Shown: positions 1-7,568 of the stretch, one piece after another
How the letters are laid out: every line of letters begins with the position of its first letter
How positions within the stretch are numbered: position 1 is the stretch's first letter
Assembly (NCBI GenBank): GCA_021767245.1
Contig: JAASTO010000035.1
Coordinates: 1 to 17,471 of the forward strand
Length of the DNA stretch: 17,471 nucleotides
Source: Balneolaceae bacterium
GTDB lineage: Bacteria; Bacteroidota; Rhodothermia; Balneolales; Balneolaceae
Reading direction: 5' to 3'
Translations under genes and position numbers: made by a program
The notes under the pieces: generated by a model
Told to the model about the DNA's origin: nothing
Databases searched by the model: none
Seen by the model: only the letters and a program-made list of their open reading frames with translations

Positions 1-27
1 ATACAGTTAACAGATTTGAATACATTC

Positions 28-61
28 AAAGCCGTTACCCAAGTAGGTAACGGCTTTTTTT
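28..61 (+). terminator. Rho-independent terminator of an upstream plus-strand operon
   Basis: A perfect 9-bp stem (gccgttacc at 31-39 pairing with ggtaacggc at 46-54) closes a six-base loop and runs straight into seven T residues (55-61). Three A residues before the stem (28-30) can pair with the first Ts, which makes a 12-bp helix. This is a textbook intrinsic terminator for a gene to the left of the window. The A tract before the stem also gives some terminator character in the opposite direction. It insulates the following gene from read-through. Confidence 0.93.
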
Positions 62-63
62 AT

Positions 64-87
64 GTCTTATATTTTAAGTCATAAGAC
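64..87. repeat. 7-bp inverted repeat in the leader of the secreted-protein gene
   Basis: GTCTTAT (64-70) and ATAAGAC (81-87) form a perfect inverted repeat around a 10-base AT-rich spacer, between the terminator and the start codon at 111. It could be a dimeric repressor site or a weak 5' leader hairpin. There is no T tract after it, so it is not a terminator. No convincing -35/-10 pair was found in the 49 bases between terminator and start codon, so a promoter overlapping the repeat is only inferred. Confidence 0.45.
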
Positions 88-110
88 CTGTTTAATACCT
101 AAAGGAAAGC

Positions 111-1022
111 ATGAATAAATACATTTATATTTTGATCATTTTAATGTTGGGTGCATCAGGAGGAATGGCTCAACAAAGACCCGATACCACTTTCGTAACG
201 GAACTTGAAAAACCAATATTTGCCAAGGGGCAAGGTCTTGCCATATGTATAGATGCTGCTCACAATAATTTTCACACGTCTGAAACCGGTTTTTCTCCTT
301 TTTCTAAAGTATTGAGGCTGGATGGATTTGTAGTACGATCAGTCAGTGAAACATTGCAGATGGGTTTGGAGCCACTGAAGGATTGTCAGGTTTTTGTCGT
401 AGCGAACCCTCTTCACGAAAGTAATATCAATAACTGGAGGCTGCCAAATCCTTCTGCGTATTCCGAAAAAGAGATCAGTCATCTGAATGATTGGGTTAGG
501 ACAGGAGGTAGCCTCTTTTTGATAGCAGATCATATGCCCTTTGCCGGTGCTGCTGAAAAACTTGGTCGTTCGTTTGGTTTTGAATTCAATAACGGTTTTG
601 CATCACTCGAAAAAGAGGAGAATGAACCGGATCTGTTCAATCAAAGCAATGGAAGGTTAGTAATAGAGTCACTACCTGATAAAAATATATCAAGAATAAC
701 AACCTTTACGGGATCTGCTTTTAAATATCCCCCCGAAGCAAATCCGATCCTGTTATTCAAGGAAGGAGATTTTAGTCTGGAACCGGAGATCGCCTGGCAA
801 TTTAATGACAGCACGAAGACCATAAGTTTAGAAGGATATAGTCAGGGTGCGATCATGGATTATGGGGAAGGGAAATTAGCGATATTTGGTGAGGCAGCCA
901 TGTTTACGGCTCAGATCATAGATACCCCACAGGGTGAGTTCAAGGTGGGACTAAACAACAAAGAAATGGCTCCTCAGAATCTTGAGTTTCTAAGGAGCCT
1001 GATAAAATGGTTATCAGATTAA
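111..1022 (+). CDS. Secreted protein of unknown function, resembling DUF4350/GldG-like (GATase1-fold) proteins
   Basis: A 303-residue protein with a clear Sec signal peptide: a Lys followed by a hydrophobic stretch (about residues 4-18) and a likely cut after GGMA at residue 20. The mature protein begins QQRPD and is probably periplasmic or extracellular. Visible landmarks are IDAAHNNFHT (47-56), DGFVV (71-75), VFVVANPLHES (94-104), a GGSLFLIADHMPFAGAA segment (132-148), and GEAAMFTAQ (260-268) near the C-terminus. The alternation of strands and helices with a 'liDeaHnNFHt' start is what I associate with DUF4350-type or GldG-like domains with a class I glutamine-amidotransferase-like fold. 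No Cys-His-Glu catalytic set is evident, so an enzymatic role is not claimed. A purine-rich AAAGGAAAG just upstream supports the ATG. The gene stands alone between a terminator and a convergent operon. Family assignment is from memory and function is unknown. Confidence 0.85.
   Translation: MNKYIYILIILMLGASGGMAQQRPDTTFVTELEKPIFAKGQGLAICIDAAHNNFHTSETGFSPFSKVLRLDGFVVRSVSETLQMGLEPLKDCQVFVVANPLHESNINNWRLPNPSAYSEKEISHLNDWVRTGGSLFLIADHMPFAGAAEKLGRSFGFEFNNGFASLEKEENEPDLFNQSNGRLVIESLPDKNISRITTFTGSAFKYPPEANPILLFKEGDFSLEPEIAWQFNDSTKTISLEGYSQGAIMDYGEGKLAIFGEAAMFTAQIIDTPQGEFKVGLNNKEMAPQNLEFLRSLIKWLSD
999..1017. terminator. Candidate bidirectional hairpin at the convergent gene junction
   Basis: CTGATAA (999-1005) and TTATCAG (1011-1017) make a perfect 7-bp stem with a five-base loop. 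It ends three bases before the stop codon (1020-1022) of the secreted-protein gene. The convergent penicillin-binding protein gene ends only 31 bases further on, and no canonical stem plus T tract exists between them. The hairpin could stop or stabilise transcripts from both sides, but neither strand has a proper U run after the stem, so a terminator role is tentative. Confidence 0.35.
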
Positions 1023-1053
1023 GGTATAAATATTGAAAGAGTAAGCAATCGGT

Positions 1054-3384
1054 TTACCAGCCAATCCGACCTTTATTTTCATCTTTGATCAATTCATTAC
1101 GCGTCTTTTCAGGATCTTCCGGCATCACGAAACCTGGGGGAGGTTCAAAGGCATCATATTTCCAATAGGCTTGTTCATCTGCTGAGGCATAGTTTATGAA
1201 TTCGCCAACAATGGGAAGAGCAGTCCTCGCACCCTGCCCAATACTGTATGAAAGATTCTGATTAAACCTAACCCTTCTGTCTTCACCACCAACCCAGGCA
1301 CCCATGACGATATGTGGCATCATGGCTACAAACCAATTATCCGCTGCGTCGTTAGTGGTTCCGGTTTTCCCTGCCACATCTTGTCTTACACCATAGGTAT
1401 TTCTAAGCCTTACTCCGGTTCCATAAAAATCCTCACCGCCTCGAATGACTCCTCGCAACATGTCGGTAATGATGTATGCGGTCTCCGGACTGATCACTTC
1501 AGCCGTCAGTTCCGGATGAAATTCTTTCAGGATATTGCCTTCTTTATCTTCTATTCGTGTGATGGCGATTGGGTCTATATGGACCCCGGAATTTGCAAAA
1601 GTTGTGTATGCACTTGTTAACTCTAACAATGAGACTTTGGCCGTACCTAATGCGATCGAAGGATAGGCTGGTGTATCACTCATATCGATACCCAGTTTGG
1701 AGGCCATATCCTTGATTTTACGGGCAGCCGGATCCAGTTCCCATAATTTATTGGTTCCGGGTGCTCCTGCTATCTCAGGAAGTAATCGTACAGTAACGTT
1801 GTTCATACTGCGTGCCAGTGCTTCTCTTAAAGGAACCTCAACAGGTCCTTCAGCCACGGTTTCATCTTTAGGTGTCCAGGTTGAACCGTCTCTTGCCCTG
1901 AAAGTCATCGGAAACTTAGAAAACTTGTGATAGGGTTTATATCCGTTATCAATGGCAACCGCATATACAAATGGTTTGAAGGTTGAACCGGCTTGTCGTT
2001 TGGATTGATAGACATGGTCGAATTGGACGTTACCGTAATCGGTACCTCCAACCCATGCCAGTATGTTACCATTCGTGGGTTCAATGGCTACAAAACTTGC
2101 TTGCAACCGGGTACGTGCCCGTTTAACCGAATCAATAAAAGCAGTGTCAGCAAACAGGGAGTCAAACACTACTTTTTCAATTTTAGTGTCAAATTTGGCA
2201 AATCCATTTTTGTAGCGGTCCGTTTCACGGATAAAGCTTCTCAAAAAGAGAGGGAATTCTTCCCAGAGCTTGTCCATATATTCGTCGCTTCCGGGAGTAG
2301 TCCATTCCTTCTCAAATATAGTTTGAAGGGAGTCGAGCTTCGTTTTGACAGCTCGCTCAGCATGCTGCTGTAATCTGGAATCGATGGTGGTGTAAATTAC
2401 TAATCCATCTTTATATAGGTCATATCCGTTTTCTTCCAGCCATGGGGTAACCTGCTGGCGAACGTATTCCCCAAAATATCGGCTCTGTCGCCCGGCTTTA
2501 GAAGGGGGATGATAGTCGAGCTCGATCGGCTCGGATGTCAGCACCTGATATTCACTGTCAGTAAGAAAATTCCGCTTATTCATCTGACTTAATACGATAT
2601 CACGGCGAGATTTTGAGCGTTCGGGAAAAATTCGTGGGTTGAAAGCATATATAGCCTGCAGAGCCCCTATCATAGTGGCGGCCTCAGTAATATTCAGTTC
2701 CTTAGCCGGCTTTCCAAAATGTGTTTGTGCGGCTGCTTCTATTCCAAATGTTGAGTTCGGGAATTCAACCGTGTTGAGATACATTTCTGTGATCTCACGT
2801 TTGGTATATCGCCGTTCAAGCTGAATGGCCGTGATCATTTCCCTGAACTTACGTGTCACAGAAAATTCCTGCCCGATCTTCTTATATAAGTTTCTTGCCA
2901 GCTGCTGACTTATTGTAGAAGCACCCTGCCATCTGCCATTAATAAGGTGCCAGGGGATAGCAAGCGTTGCATAAGTATCAATGCCCCAGTGATTATAAAA
3001 ACGATGATCCTCGGTTGCTATGAGTGCATCGATCACATGCGGTGATATATCCTCGTACCGAACCCAATTCCTATTCTCAATAAAATATTTATCAAGAGTG
3101 ACTCCATCCCGGCTTTTGACTTCTGATGCGATGGCTGTTTCCGGATTTTCAAATTCATCAGCAGAGGGGAGACCTGAGATCAGATAGATCACATACCCAC
3201 CAATCACAAGTAAAATAACGCCCGCAATACCACCGGCCCAAGTCAATGCTTTCCGGAAGGCTGAAGGCATTCCGTTTGAAGTCTTTTGTTTTTTTGCCTT
3301 GCGCTCAGCTAATACTTGTTTTCTATATTCAGGATCGCTGAAATATCTTTGTTGATCGATAGGTCCTTTTTGTTCTTCGCTCAT
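1054..3384 (-). CDS. mrcA: Class A penicillin-binding protein (PBP1A-type glycosyltransferase/transpeptidase)
   Basis: Bifunctional peptidoglycan synthase of 776 residues. It polymerises lipid II into glycan strands and cross-links the stem peptides in the periplasm. Domain order: basic cytoplasmic tail (1-47), one membrane segment (about 48-70), GT51 glycosyltransferase (about 90-270), linker, transpeptidase (about 430-740). GT51 motifs are EDHRFYNHWG (125-134, Glu125 being the expected catalytic acid/base), GASTISQQLARNLY (154-167) and RRYTKREITEMYLN (191-204). Transpeptidase motifs are STFK (Ser467 nucleophile, Lys470), SMN (526-528) and KTGT (673-676). All key residues are present. Residues about 350-425 form a charged linker insertion without a recognisable domain. 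The start lies 8 bases after the lpxH stop, and an AGGAA near the end of that gene serves as ribosome site. It is the last gene of a three-gene minus-strand envelope operon. The mrcA/ponA symbol is by family; paralogue identity is not certain. Confidence 0.95.
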   Translation of the reverse strand: MSEEQKGPIDQQRYFSDPEYRKQVLAERKAKKQKTSNGMPSAFRKALTWAGGIAGVILLVIGGYVIYLISGLPSADEFENPETAIASEVKSRDGVTLDKYFIENRNWVRYEDISPHVIDALIATEDHRFYNHWGIDTYATLAIPWHLINGRWQGASTISQQLARNLYKKIGQEFSVTRKFREMITAIQLERRYTKREITEMYLNTVEFPNSTFGIEAAAQTHFGKPAKELNITEAATMIGALQAIYAFNPRIFPERSKSRRDIVLSQMNKRNFLTDSEYQVLTSEPIELDYHPPSKAGRQSRYFGEYVRQQVTPWLEENGYDLYKDGLVIYTTIDSRLQQHAERAVKTKLDSLQTIFEKEWTTPGSDEYMDKLWEEFPLFLRSFIRETDRYKNGFAKFDTKIEKVVFDSLFADTAFIDSVKRARTRLQASFVAIEPTNGNILAWVGGTDYGNVQFDHVYQSKRQAGSTFKPFVYAVAIDNGYKPYHKFSKFPMTFRARDGSTWTPKDETVAEGPVEVPLREALARSMNNVTVRLLPEIAGAPGTNKLWELDPAARKIKDMASKLGIDMSDTPAYPSIALGTAKVSLLELTSAYTTFANSGVHIDPIAITRIEDKEGNILKEFHPELTAEVISPETAYIITDMLRGVIRGGEDFYGTGVRLRNTYGVRQDVAGKTGTTNDAADNWFVAMMPHIVMGAWVGGEDRRVRFNQNLSYSIGQGARTALPIVGEFINYASADEQAYWKYDAFEPPPGFVMPEDPEKTRNELIKDENKGRIGW

Positions 3385-3392
3385 AGTTTATT

Positions 3393-4157
3393 CTAATTTC
3401 CTGTAAAAGGGATAATAGAGTTCGATTTAGCTTCCCACTTAACGAGTTCAAGCTCGCTATTGTTATACATGGCCATGGTTCTTGTGCTAAAGAAAGCTCC
3501 AAGGTTTATATAACATCCGCGAGAAAATGTTTCTACCCGGGGAATATGGTCGTGACCGCTGATAATATAATCTAAATTATGCTTATTAAAGATCTTTTTA
3601 GCCTGTTCATTCAACGGTTCCGGGTCCTGATGATTTCTCTTTCGGGTCAGGTTTGAGAATGTCTTCATGGCAGCCAGGCCGCTTTTAGGTGTAAACACCT
3701 TTTGATAGCCCCCCACAAAGGTTGGGTTGCGAAGTAACCTGTGAAAAGTGGCTCTTGGAAAATCGATCTCATTAGAAGATACACCATCACCGTGCATGAG
3801 TAAGAACCGGGCTGAATCCAGTTCTAAAAGCCTGAAGTTTTCCTCCACGTCAAAACCGCGTTCTTCAAAATGCCCGAAGGTCCAGTTATCATGGTTGCCG
3901 GTGATGTAAAGGGCAGGGGTGACGTTTTTATTATACCTTTCAAAGGTTTCCAGTACTTTTGATCCCAGGGCAGGTACAAAATCTTTTTCCGGGAACTCCA
4001 TCCAATAATCAAAGAGGTCGCCAAGAATATTGATCTTTATTTCAAGGTTTTGACAATATTCGATCAGCTTGATGAGATCTTGTTCTATTTCATCATTCTT
4101 AACTTTTGGGAATGCACCCAGGTGTACATCGGATATAAAGATCTGTTTTGTGAACAC
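3393..4157 (-). CDS. lpxH: UDP-2,3-diacylglucosamine diphosphatase family metallophosphoesterase (LpxH-like), GTG start
   Basis: A 254-residue calcineurin-like phosphoesterase with the complete dinuclear metal set: D10 and H12 (SDVHLG), D47 (GDLFDYW), N88-H89 (GNHDNW), H122 (LMHGDG), and H202/H204 (GHDHIP). The GDLFDYW sequence and overall length fit LpxH, which removes UMP from UDP-2,3-diacylglucosamine to give lipid X in lipid A synthesis at the inner membrane. The first codon is GTG (plus-strand cac at 4155-4157), five bases after the stop codon of the polyprenyl synthase gene. No upstream in-frame ATG fits the small gap, so translational coupling is likely. Neighbouring isoprenoid and peptidoglycan genes support an envelope role. 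Some Bacteroidota relatives in this family are only distantly related to E. coli LpxH, so substrate specificity is inferred. Confidence 0.88.
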   Translation of the reverse strand: MFTKQIFISDVHLGAFPKVKNDEIEQDLIKLIEYCQNLEIKINILGDLFDYWMEFPEKDFVPALGSKVLETFERYNKNVTPALYITGNHDNWTFGHFEERGFDVEENFRLLELDSARFLLMHGDGVSSNEIDFPRATFHRLLRNPTFVGGYQKVFTPKSGLAAMKTFSNLTRKRNHQDPEPLNEQAKKIFNKHNLDYIISGHDHIPRVETFSRGCYINLGAFFSTRTMAMYNNSELELVKWEAKSNSIIPFTGN

Positions 4158-4162
4158 GATGA

Positions 4163-5182
4163 CTACTTTTTACGGGTGATCACAAATTCGATCAGATCCA
4201 CAAAATCATTTCGGGCATCAGAGGCCGGTACCTTCTTGAGATTCTCGATGGCCTTATTGGCGTGATCATACATTGCCTGTTTAGCATAGTCCATGCCTCC
4301 GTTTTCATGAACAAAATTCACGATCTCGTCCACGTTCTTTGAGGATTTCTTTCGTTTCTTCATCAATGCTCTGATATGAGCCGATTTGCCTTTAGGGGCA
4401 TGTTCAAGTGCCTTGATGAGAGGAAGGGTAACCTTGCGTTCCTGAATATCATTTTTCGTAGGCTTACCAATGTCGTACACACCATAATCAAAGAGATCAT
4501 CCCGGATCTGAAAAGCAATGCCGATATTCAGGCCGATCTCGCGCATCAACGCGTGAACTTCCTCATCATTACTGACTGAGACCGCACCACATTCACAACA
4601 GGTTGAGATCAGGCTGGCTGTTTTTTCTGAGATGATCTGGAAATATCGATCCTCCGTCATATTAAATAAACCGGCTGTTTTAAGCTGCCTGAGTTCTCCT
4701 TCACTCATGGCTTGAACGGCTCTTGATTGTACCTCAAGAAGCTGATATTCTTTATTTTCCAGGGCAATCAGTAATCCCTTAGATAACAGATAATCACCCA
4801 GAAGTACACCGGCCTTGTTCTTCCATATCTTGTTGATGCTCACAAATCCTCTGCGGCTGTCCGCTTCATCCACTACATCATCGTGAATCAGAGTTGCTGT
4901 ATGCAGCAATTCGATCATTGTGGCTGCGATATAGCTTTTTTGTGTAGCACCCCCAAAAAGATTGGCCGTCATAAAAACGAGGGTTGGCCGTAATTCTTTG
5001 CCTTTCTGGCGCAATAAGTACTTAATGATCTGATCTAACAGAAAAACATCAGACTTAATGGTTTGCTTGAAAAAACTTCTGAATTCCGAAAGATTTTCTG
5101 AAACCGGAGCCGTGATCTCTTTTAATGATTTTCTGGAAACGGTTTCAGAATTTATCTGTTCTAAGTCTTCGTTATCTGTCAT
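4163..5182 (-). CDS. All-trans polyprenyl diphosphate synthase (long-chain, IspB/octaprenyl-type)
   Basis: A 339-residue trans-isoprenyl diphosphate synthase that condenses isopentenyl diphosphate onto an allylic primer. It carries KGKELRP (60-66, substrate binding), the first aspartate-rich motif DDVVDEADSRRG (101-112) and the second, DDLFD (228-232), with K250 (ERKVTLP) also placed as usual. The residues before the first motif are TATLIH, with a small Ala at the fifth position before it. In this family that pattern goes with long-chain products (about C30-C50), so the product is most likely the side chain of menaquinone, although chain length cannot be read exactly. The ATG at 5182 is preferred over an in-frame TTG one codon earlier. 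It is the first gene of the operon leading into lpxH and mrcA and is divergent from pfkA. Confidence 0.92.
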   Translation of the reverse strand: MTDNEDLEQINSETVSRKSLKEITAPVSENLSEFRSFFKQTIKSDVFLLDQIIKYLLRQKGKELRPTLVFMTANLFGGATQKSYIAATMIELLHTATLIHDDVVDEADSRRGFVSINKIWKNKAGVLLGDYLLSKGLLIALENKEYQLLEVQSRAVQAMSEGELRQLKTAGLFNMTEDRYFQIISEKTASLISTCCECGAVSVSNDEEVHALMREIGLNIGIAFQIRDDLFDYGVYDIGKPTKNDIQERKVTLPLIKALEHAPKGKSAHIRALMKKRKKSSKNVDEIVNFVHENGGMDYAKQAMYDHANKAIENLKKVPASDARNDFVDLIEFVITRKK

Positions 5183-5207
5183 CAATTGTGTTGAAATTTT
5201 CTTAAAC

Positions 5208-5236
5208 TTGGCCGTGTAATAATTTACTGATAAAAC
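5208..5236 (+). promoter_or_regulatory. Possible promoter for the pfkA-pgi-dNK operon
   Basis: TTGGCC (5208-5213) and TAAAAC (5231-5236) are separated by exactly 17 bases in the divergent intergenic region and would start transcription near 5243, about 37 bases before the pfkA ATG. It overlaps the minus-strand candidate, so the two promoters would compete or be co-regulated. Neither box is strong. Confidence 0.3.
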
Positions 5237-5243
5237 AGAACAA
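5216..5243 (-). promoter_or_regulatory. Possible promoter for the polyprenyl synthase-lpxH-mrcA operon
   Basis: On the minus strand TTGTTC (5243-5238) and TATTAC (5221-5216) are separated by 16 bases, a moderate sigma-70-like match that would start transcription about 27 bases before the ATG at 5182. The match is imperfect, and Bacteroidota-type sigma factors may use other boxes. Confidence 0.3.
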
Positions 5244-5250
5244 TTATTTA

Positions 5251-5270
5251 CTCACAATCACTCACACTCA
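5251..5270. repeat. 10-bp tandem direct repeat before the pfkA start
   Basis: CTCACAATCA (5251-5260) is followed directly by CTCACACTCA (5261-5270), identical in nine of ten positions. The pair ends nine bases before the preferred pfkA ATG, where a Shine-Dalgarno would normally sit, and no purine-rich site is present. It may bind a regulator or lie in an unstructured leader that helps ribosome entry. Chance is also possible. Confidence 0.4.
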
Positions 5271-5279
5271 TTGAAATTT

Positions 5280-6269
5280 ATGACAGACGAATTATTGAAA
5301 GTTAAAACGATCGGCGTTTTGACAAGTGGAGGAGATTCTCCAGGAATGAACGCCTCGATACGAGCAGTAGTCAGAACCGCAGAAAAATTTGATATTAAAG
5401 TTTATGGAATTAAGCACGGCTATTTTGGCCTGATAAACGACGAGATCATTGAATTGGATACCCACGACGTCTCCAATATCATTCAAAGGGGAGGTACGTT
5501 TCTAAAATCAGCCCGCTCAGAGGAGTTCAGAACTGAGAAAGGCAGAGAAGTTGCCGCCAAAAATTTAGAAAAGTATGGCATCGATGCGCTTATTGTAATT
5601 GGCGGTGATGGTACTTTTACAGGAGCCAACAAGCTCAGTAAAGAGCATAATATCAACGTGGTTGGTGTGCCTGCAACTATTGATAATGATATTATCGGAA
5701 CCGATGAAACAATCGGTTATGACACCGCATTGAACACCGCTTTGGATGCCATCGATAAAATCCGTGATACAGCAGATGCTCACGAACGCATGTTCCTGGT
5801 TGAAGTAATGGGAAGAGATACCGGATTCATTGCTCTGGAAACGAGTATTGCAAGTGGTGCAGAGATCGCTCTGCTCCCTGAAGAATTGACGAACGTAGAG
5901 GAAGTCAAGAAACAGCTTCATAATATGCTTCAGGCTCAACGAAGAAGCAGTTTGGTTGTAGTTGCCGAAGGGGATGAGACCGGTGGAGCCCTAAAACTGG
6001 CGGAGAAGATCAAAGATGACTTTGCACAGTATGATATGAGAGTTTGTATTTTAGGACACACTCAAAGAGGCGGGGCACCATCCGCAAGAGATCGTGTACT
6101 TGCCAGTCGTTTAGGGGCTGCTGCCGTTAAAGTGTTGCAGGAAGGACACAGTGATGTTATGGTAGGAGTGGTAAACAACGCCTTGAAGTTAACTCCAATG
6201 CGTGTTGCCATTTCCAAGAAAAAAGACATCGATCACACTCTAATTGATTTAGCTAAAACACTGAGATAA
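5280..6269 (+). CDS. pfkA: ATP-dependent 6-phosphofructokinase
   Basis: Phosphorylates fructose-6-phosphate to fructose-1,6-bisphosphate, the committed step of glycolysis in the cytosol. From the ATG at 5280 it is 329 residues, slightly longer than the E. coli enzyme (about 320). Motifs: LTSGGDSPGMN (14-24), IGGDGTF (107-113), PATIDND (131-137, catalytic Asp135), MGRDTGF (177-183) and GHTQRGG further on. A Gly follows the Asp in GGDGT, where pyrophosphate-dependent enzymes usually carry Asp, so ATP is the expected donor. An in-frame TTG at 5271 would add three residues and is less likely. There is no Shine-Dalgarno, as is common in Bacteroidota-like genomes. It is followed after 3 bases by pgi, so adjacent glycolytic steps are co-transcribed. 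Confidence 0.96.
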   Translation: MTDELLKVKTIGVLTSGGDSPGMNASIRAVVRTAEKFDIKVYGIKHGYFGLINDEIIELDTHDVSNIIQRGGTFLKSARSEEFRTEKGREVAAKNLEKYGIDALIVIGGDGTFTGANKLSKEHNINVVGVPATIDNDIIGTDETIGYDTALNTALDAIDKIRDTADAHERMFLVEVMGRDTGFIALETSIASGAEIALLPEELTNVEEVKKQLHNMLQAQRRSSLVVVAEGDETGGALKLAEKIKDDFAQYDMRVCILGHTQRGGAPSARDRVLASRLGAAAVKVLQEGHSDVMVGVVNNALKLTPMRVAISKKKDIDHTLIDLAKTLR

Positions 6270-6272
6270 ACA

Positions 6273-7562
6273 ATGATTAAATGCGACATTAGTTTAGCAC
6301 GAAAGTTTATAGACGAGAGTACCTACCTGCAATCCAGAAAAAAAGCGGACAAGGCTTTTGATCAACTGAAGCATAAAACCGGACCCGGGTCAGAGTGGTT
6401 GGGCTGGCGTGATATGCTGGCAAAACCTAACGATGCTGAGATCGAACAGATCTCGGAGCTTGGGGAAGAGATACGGCAGAAAGCGGATGTATTTATAGTT
6501 TGCGGGATAGGTGGCTCTTATCTGGGAGCCAAAGCCGTGATCGATGCGTTGAGCGCCCATTTTGATCAAAGTGGGCCCGAGATCCTGTACGCAGGTCACC
6601 ATATGGGAGGTAAATATCTTGAGCAGTTATTGGCTCACCTCAGGCAACCCAAAAAGGATGGGACCCCAAAAAATATTTATGTAAATGTGATCTCAAAATC
6701 AGGTTCCACTCTCGAAACAGCACTTTCTTTCAGAATGCTGCGTGAGTTGTTGGATGATCTGTATGGTGAGGAATCCTCAGAGCATATTATTTGCACTACA
6801 GGTGCTGAGGGAGGTCTGCTGAATAAAATGATTGAAACCAAAGGATATAGAAAATTTATTGTGCCTGACGATGTTGGAGGGCGCTTCTCAGTCCTAACGC
6901 CTGTTGGGCTTATTCCAATAGCTGTTGCGGGTATTGATATCAGAACCTTATTTTACGGTGCTGTTTCAGCCTATAATAAGTATGAGGAAAATGCTGAAGA
7001 GATTCTTGAATATGCAGCCCTGCGAAACGCTATTCATGAATCAGGAAAAACCATTGATGTGTTTGCCACCTTTGAACCTGAATTAACATCTCTTGGCGGT
7101 TGGATACAACAGCTACTTGGTGAAAGTGAAGGAAAAGAAGGAAAAGGGATCTTTCCGACGGTTGCTACTTTTTCTACCGACCTGCATAGTTTAGGACAGT
7201 TTATACAACAGGGCCAACGAAGCCTTATGGAGACATTCATTATTGTGGATAAACCTTTCTCTAAATTATCCGTGAATGAGATTGAAGGGGATGATGATAA
7301 ATTGAACTATCTGTCCGGAAAATCATTTCACGAGATCAATACAAAAGCCCGTGAGGGAACCATAGAAGCCCACAGTGAAGGGGGTGTACCTATTGTGAGG
7401 ATTCATATGGAATCCCTAAACGCAGAAAACATTGGGCAACTTATCTATTTCTTTGAGTTATTGACCGGCATATTTGTATATAGCCTGAACGTAAATCCTT
7501 TTAACCAGCCAGGTGTAGAGGATTATAAAAAAGCTATGTATCGCCTACTTGGTAAACACTAA
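6273..7562 (+). CDS. pgi: Glucose-6-phosphate isomerase, short bacterial type
   Basis: Interconverts glucose-6-phosphate and fructose-6-phosphate in the cytosol, the step just before phosphofructokinase. At 429 residues it belongs to the short Firmicutes/Bacteroidota-like class rather than the roughly 550-residue E. coli class. Two SIS domains are visible: CGIGGSYLGAKAV (77-89) and VISKSGSTLETALSF (139-153). The family signature DVGGRFSVLTPVG is at 200-212, and LLGESEGKEGKG (281-292) contains the expected catalytic Glu284. His305 lies in TDLHSLGQ, and NPFNQPGVEDYK (408-419) carries the C-terminal signature with Lys419. All expected residues are present. It starts 3 bases after the pfkA stop and ends 6 bases before the deoxynucleoside kinase gene, so a single transcript is very likely. 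Confidence 0.96.
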   Translation: MIKCDISLARKFIDESTYLQSRKKADKAFDQLKHKTGPGSEWLGWRDMLAKPNDAEIEQISELGEEIRQKADVFIVCGIGGSYLGAKAVIDALSAHFDQSGPEILYAGHHMGGKYLEQLLAHLRQPKKDGTPKNIYVNVISKSGSTLETALSFRMLRELLDDLYGEESSEHIICTTGAEGGLLNKMIETKGYRKFIVPDDVGGRFSVLTPVGLIPIAVAGIDIRTLFYGAVSAYNKYEENAEEILEYAALRNAIHESGKTIDVFATFEPELTSLGGWIQQLLGESEGKEGKGIFPTVATFSTDLHSLGQFIQQGQRSLMETFIIVDKPFSKLSVNEIEGDDDKLNYLSGKSFHEINTKAREGTIEAHSEGGVPIVRIHMESLNAENIGQLIYFFELLTGIFVYSLNVNPFNQPGVEDYKKAMYRLLGKH

Positions 7563-7568
7563 ATATTT

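Noticed and set aside
1312..2373. Several plus-strand open frames of 77 to 126 codons opposite mrcA
   Set aside because: They lie wholly antisense to a well-supported gene, have no ribosome sites and show no family motifs, so they are shadow frames.
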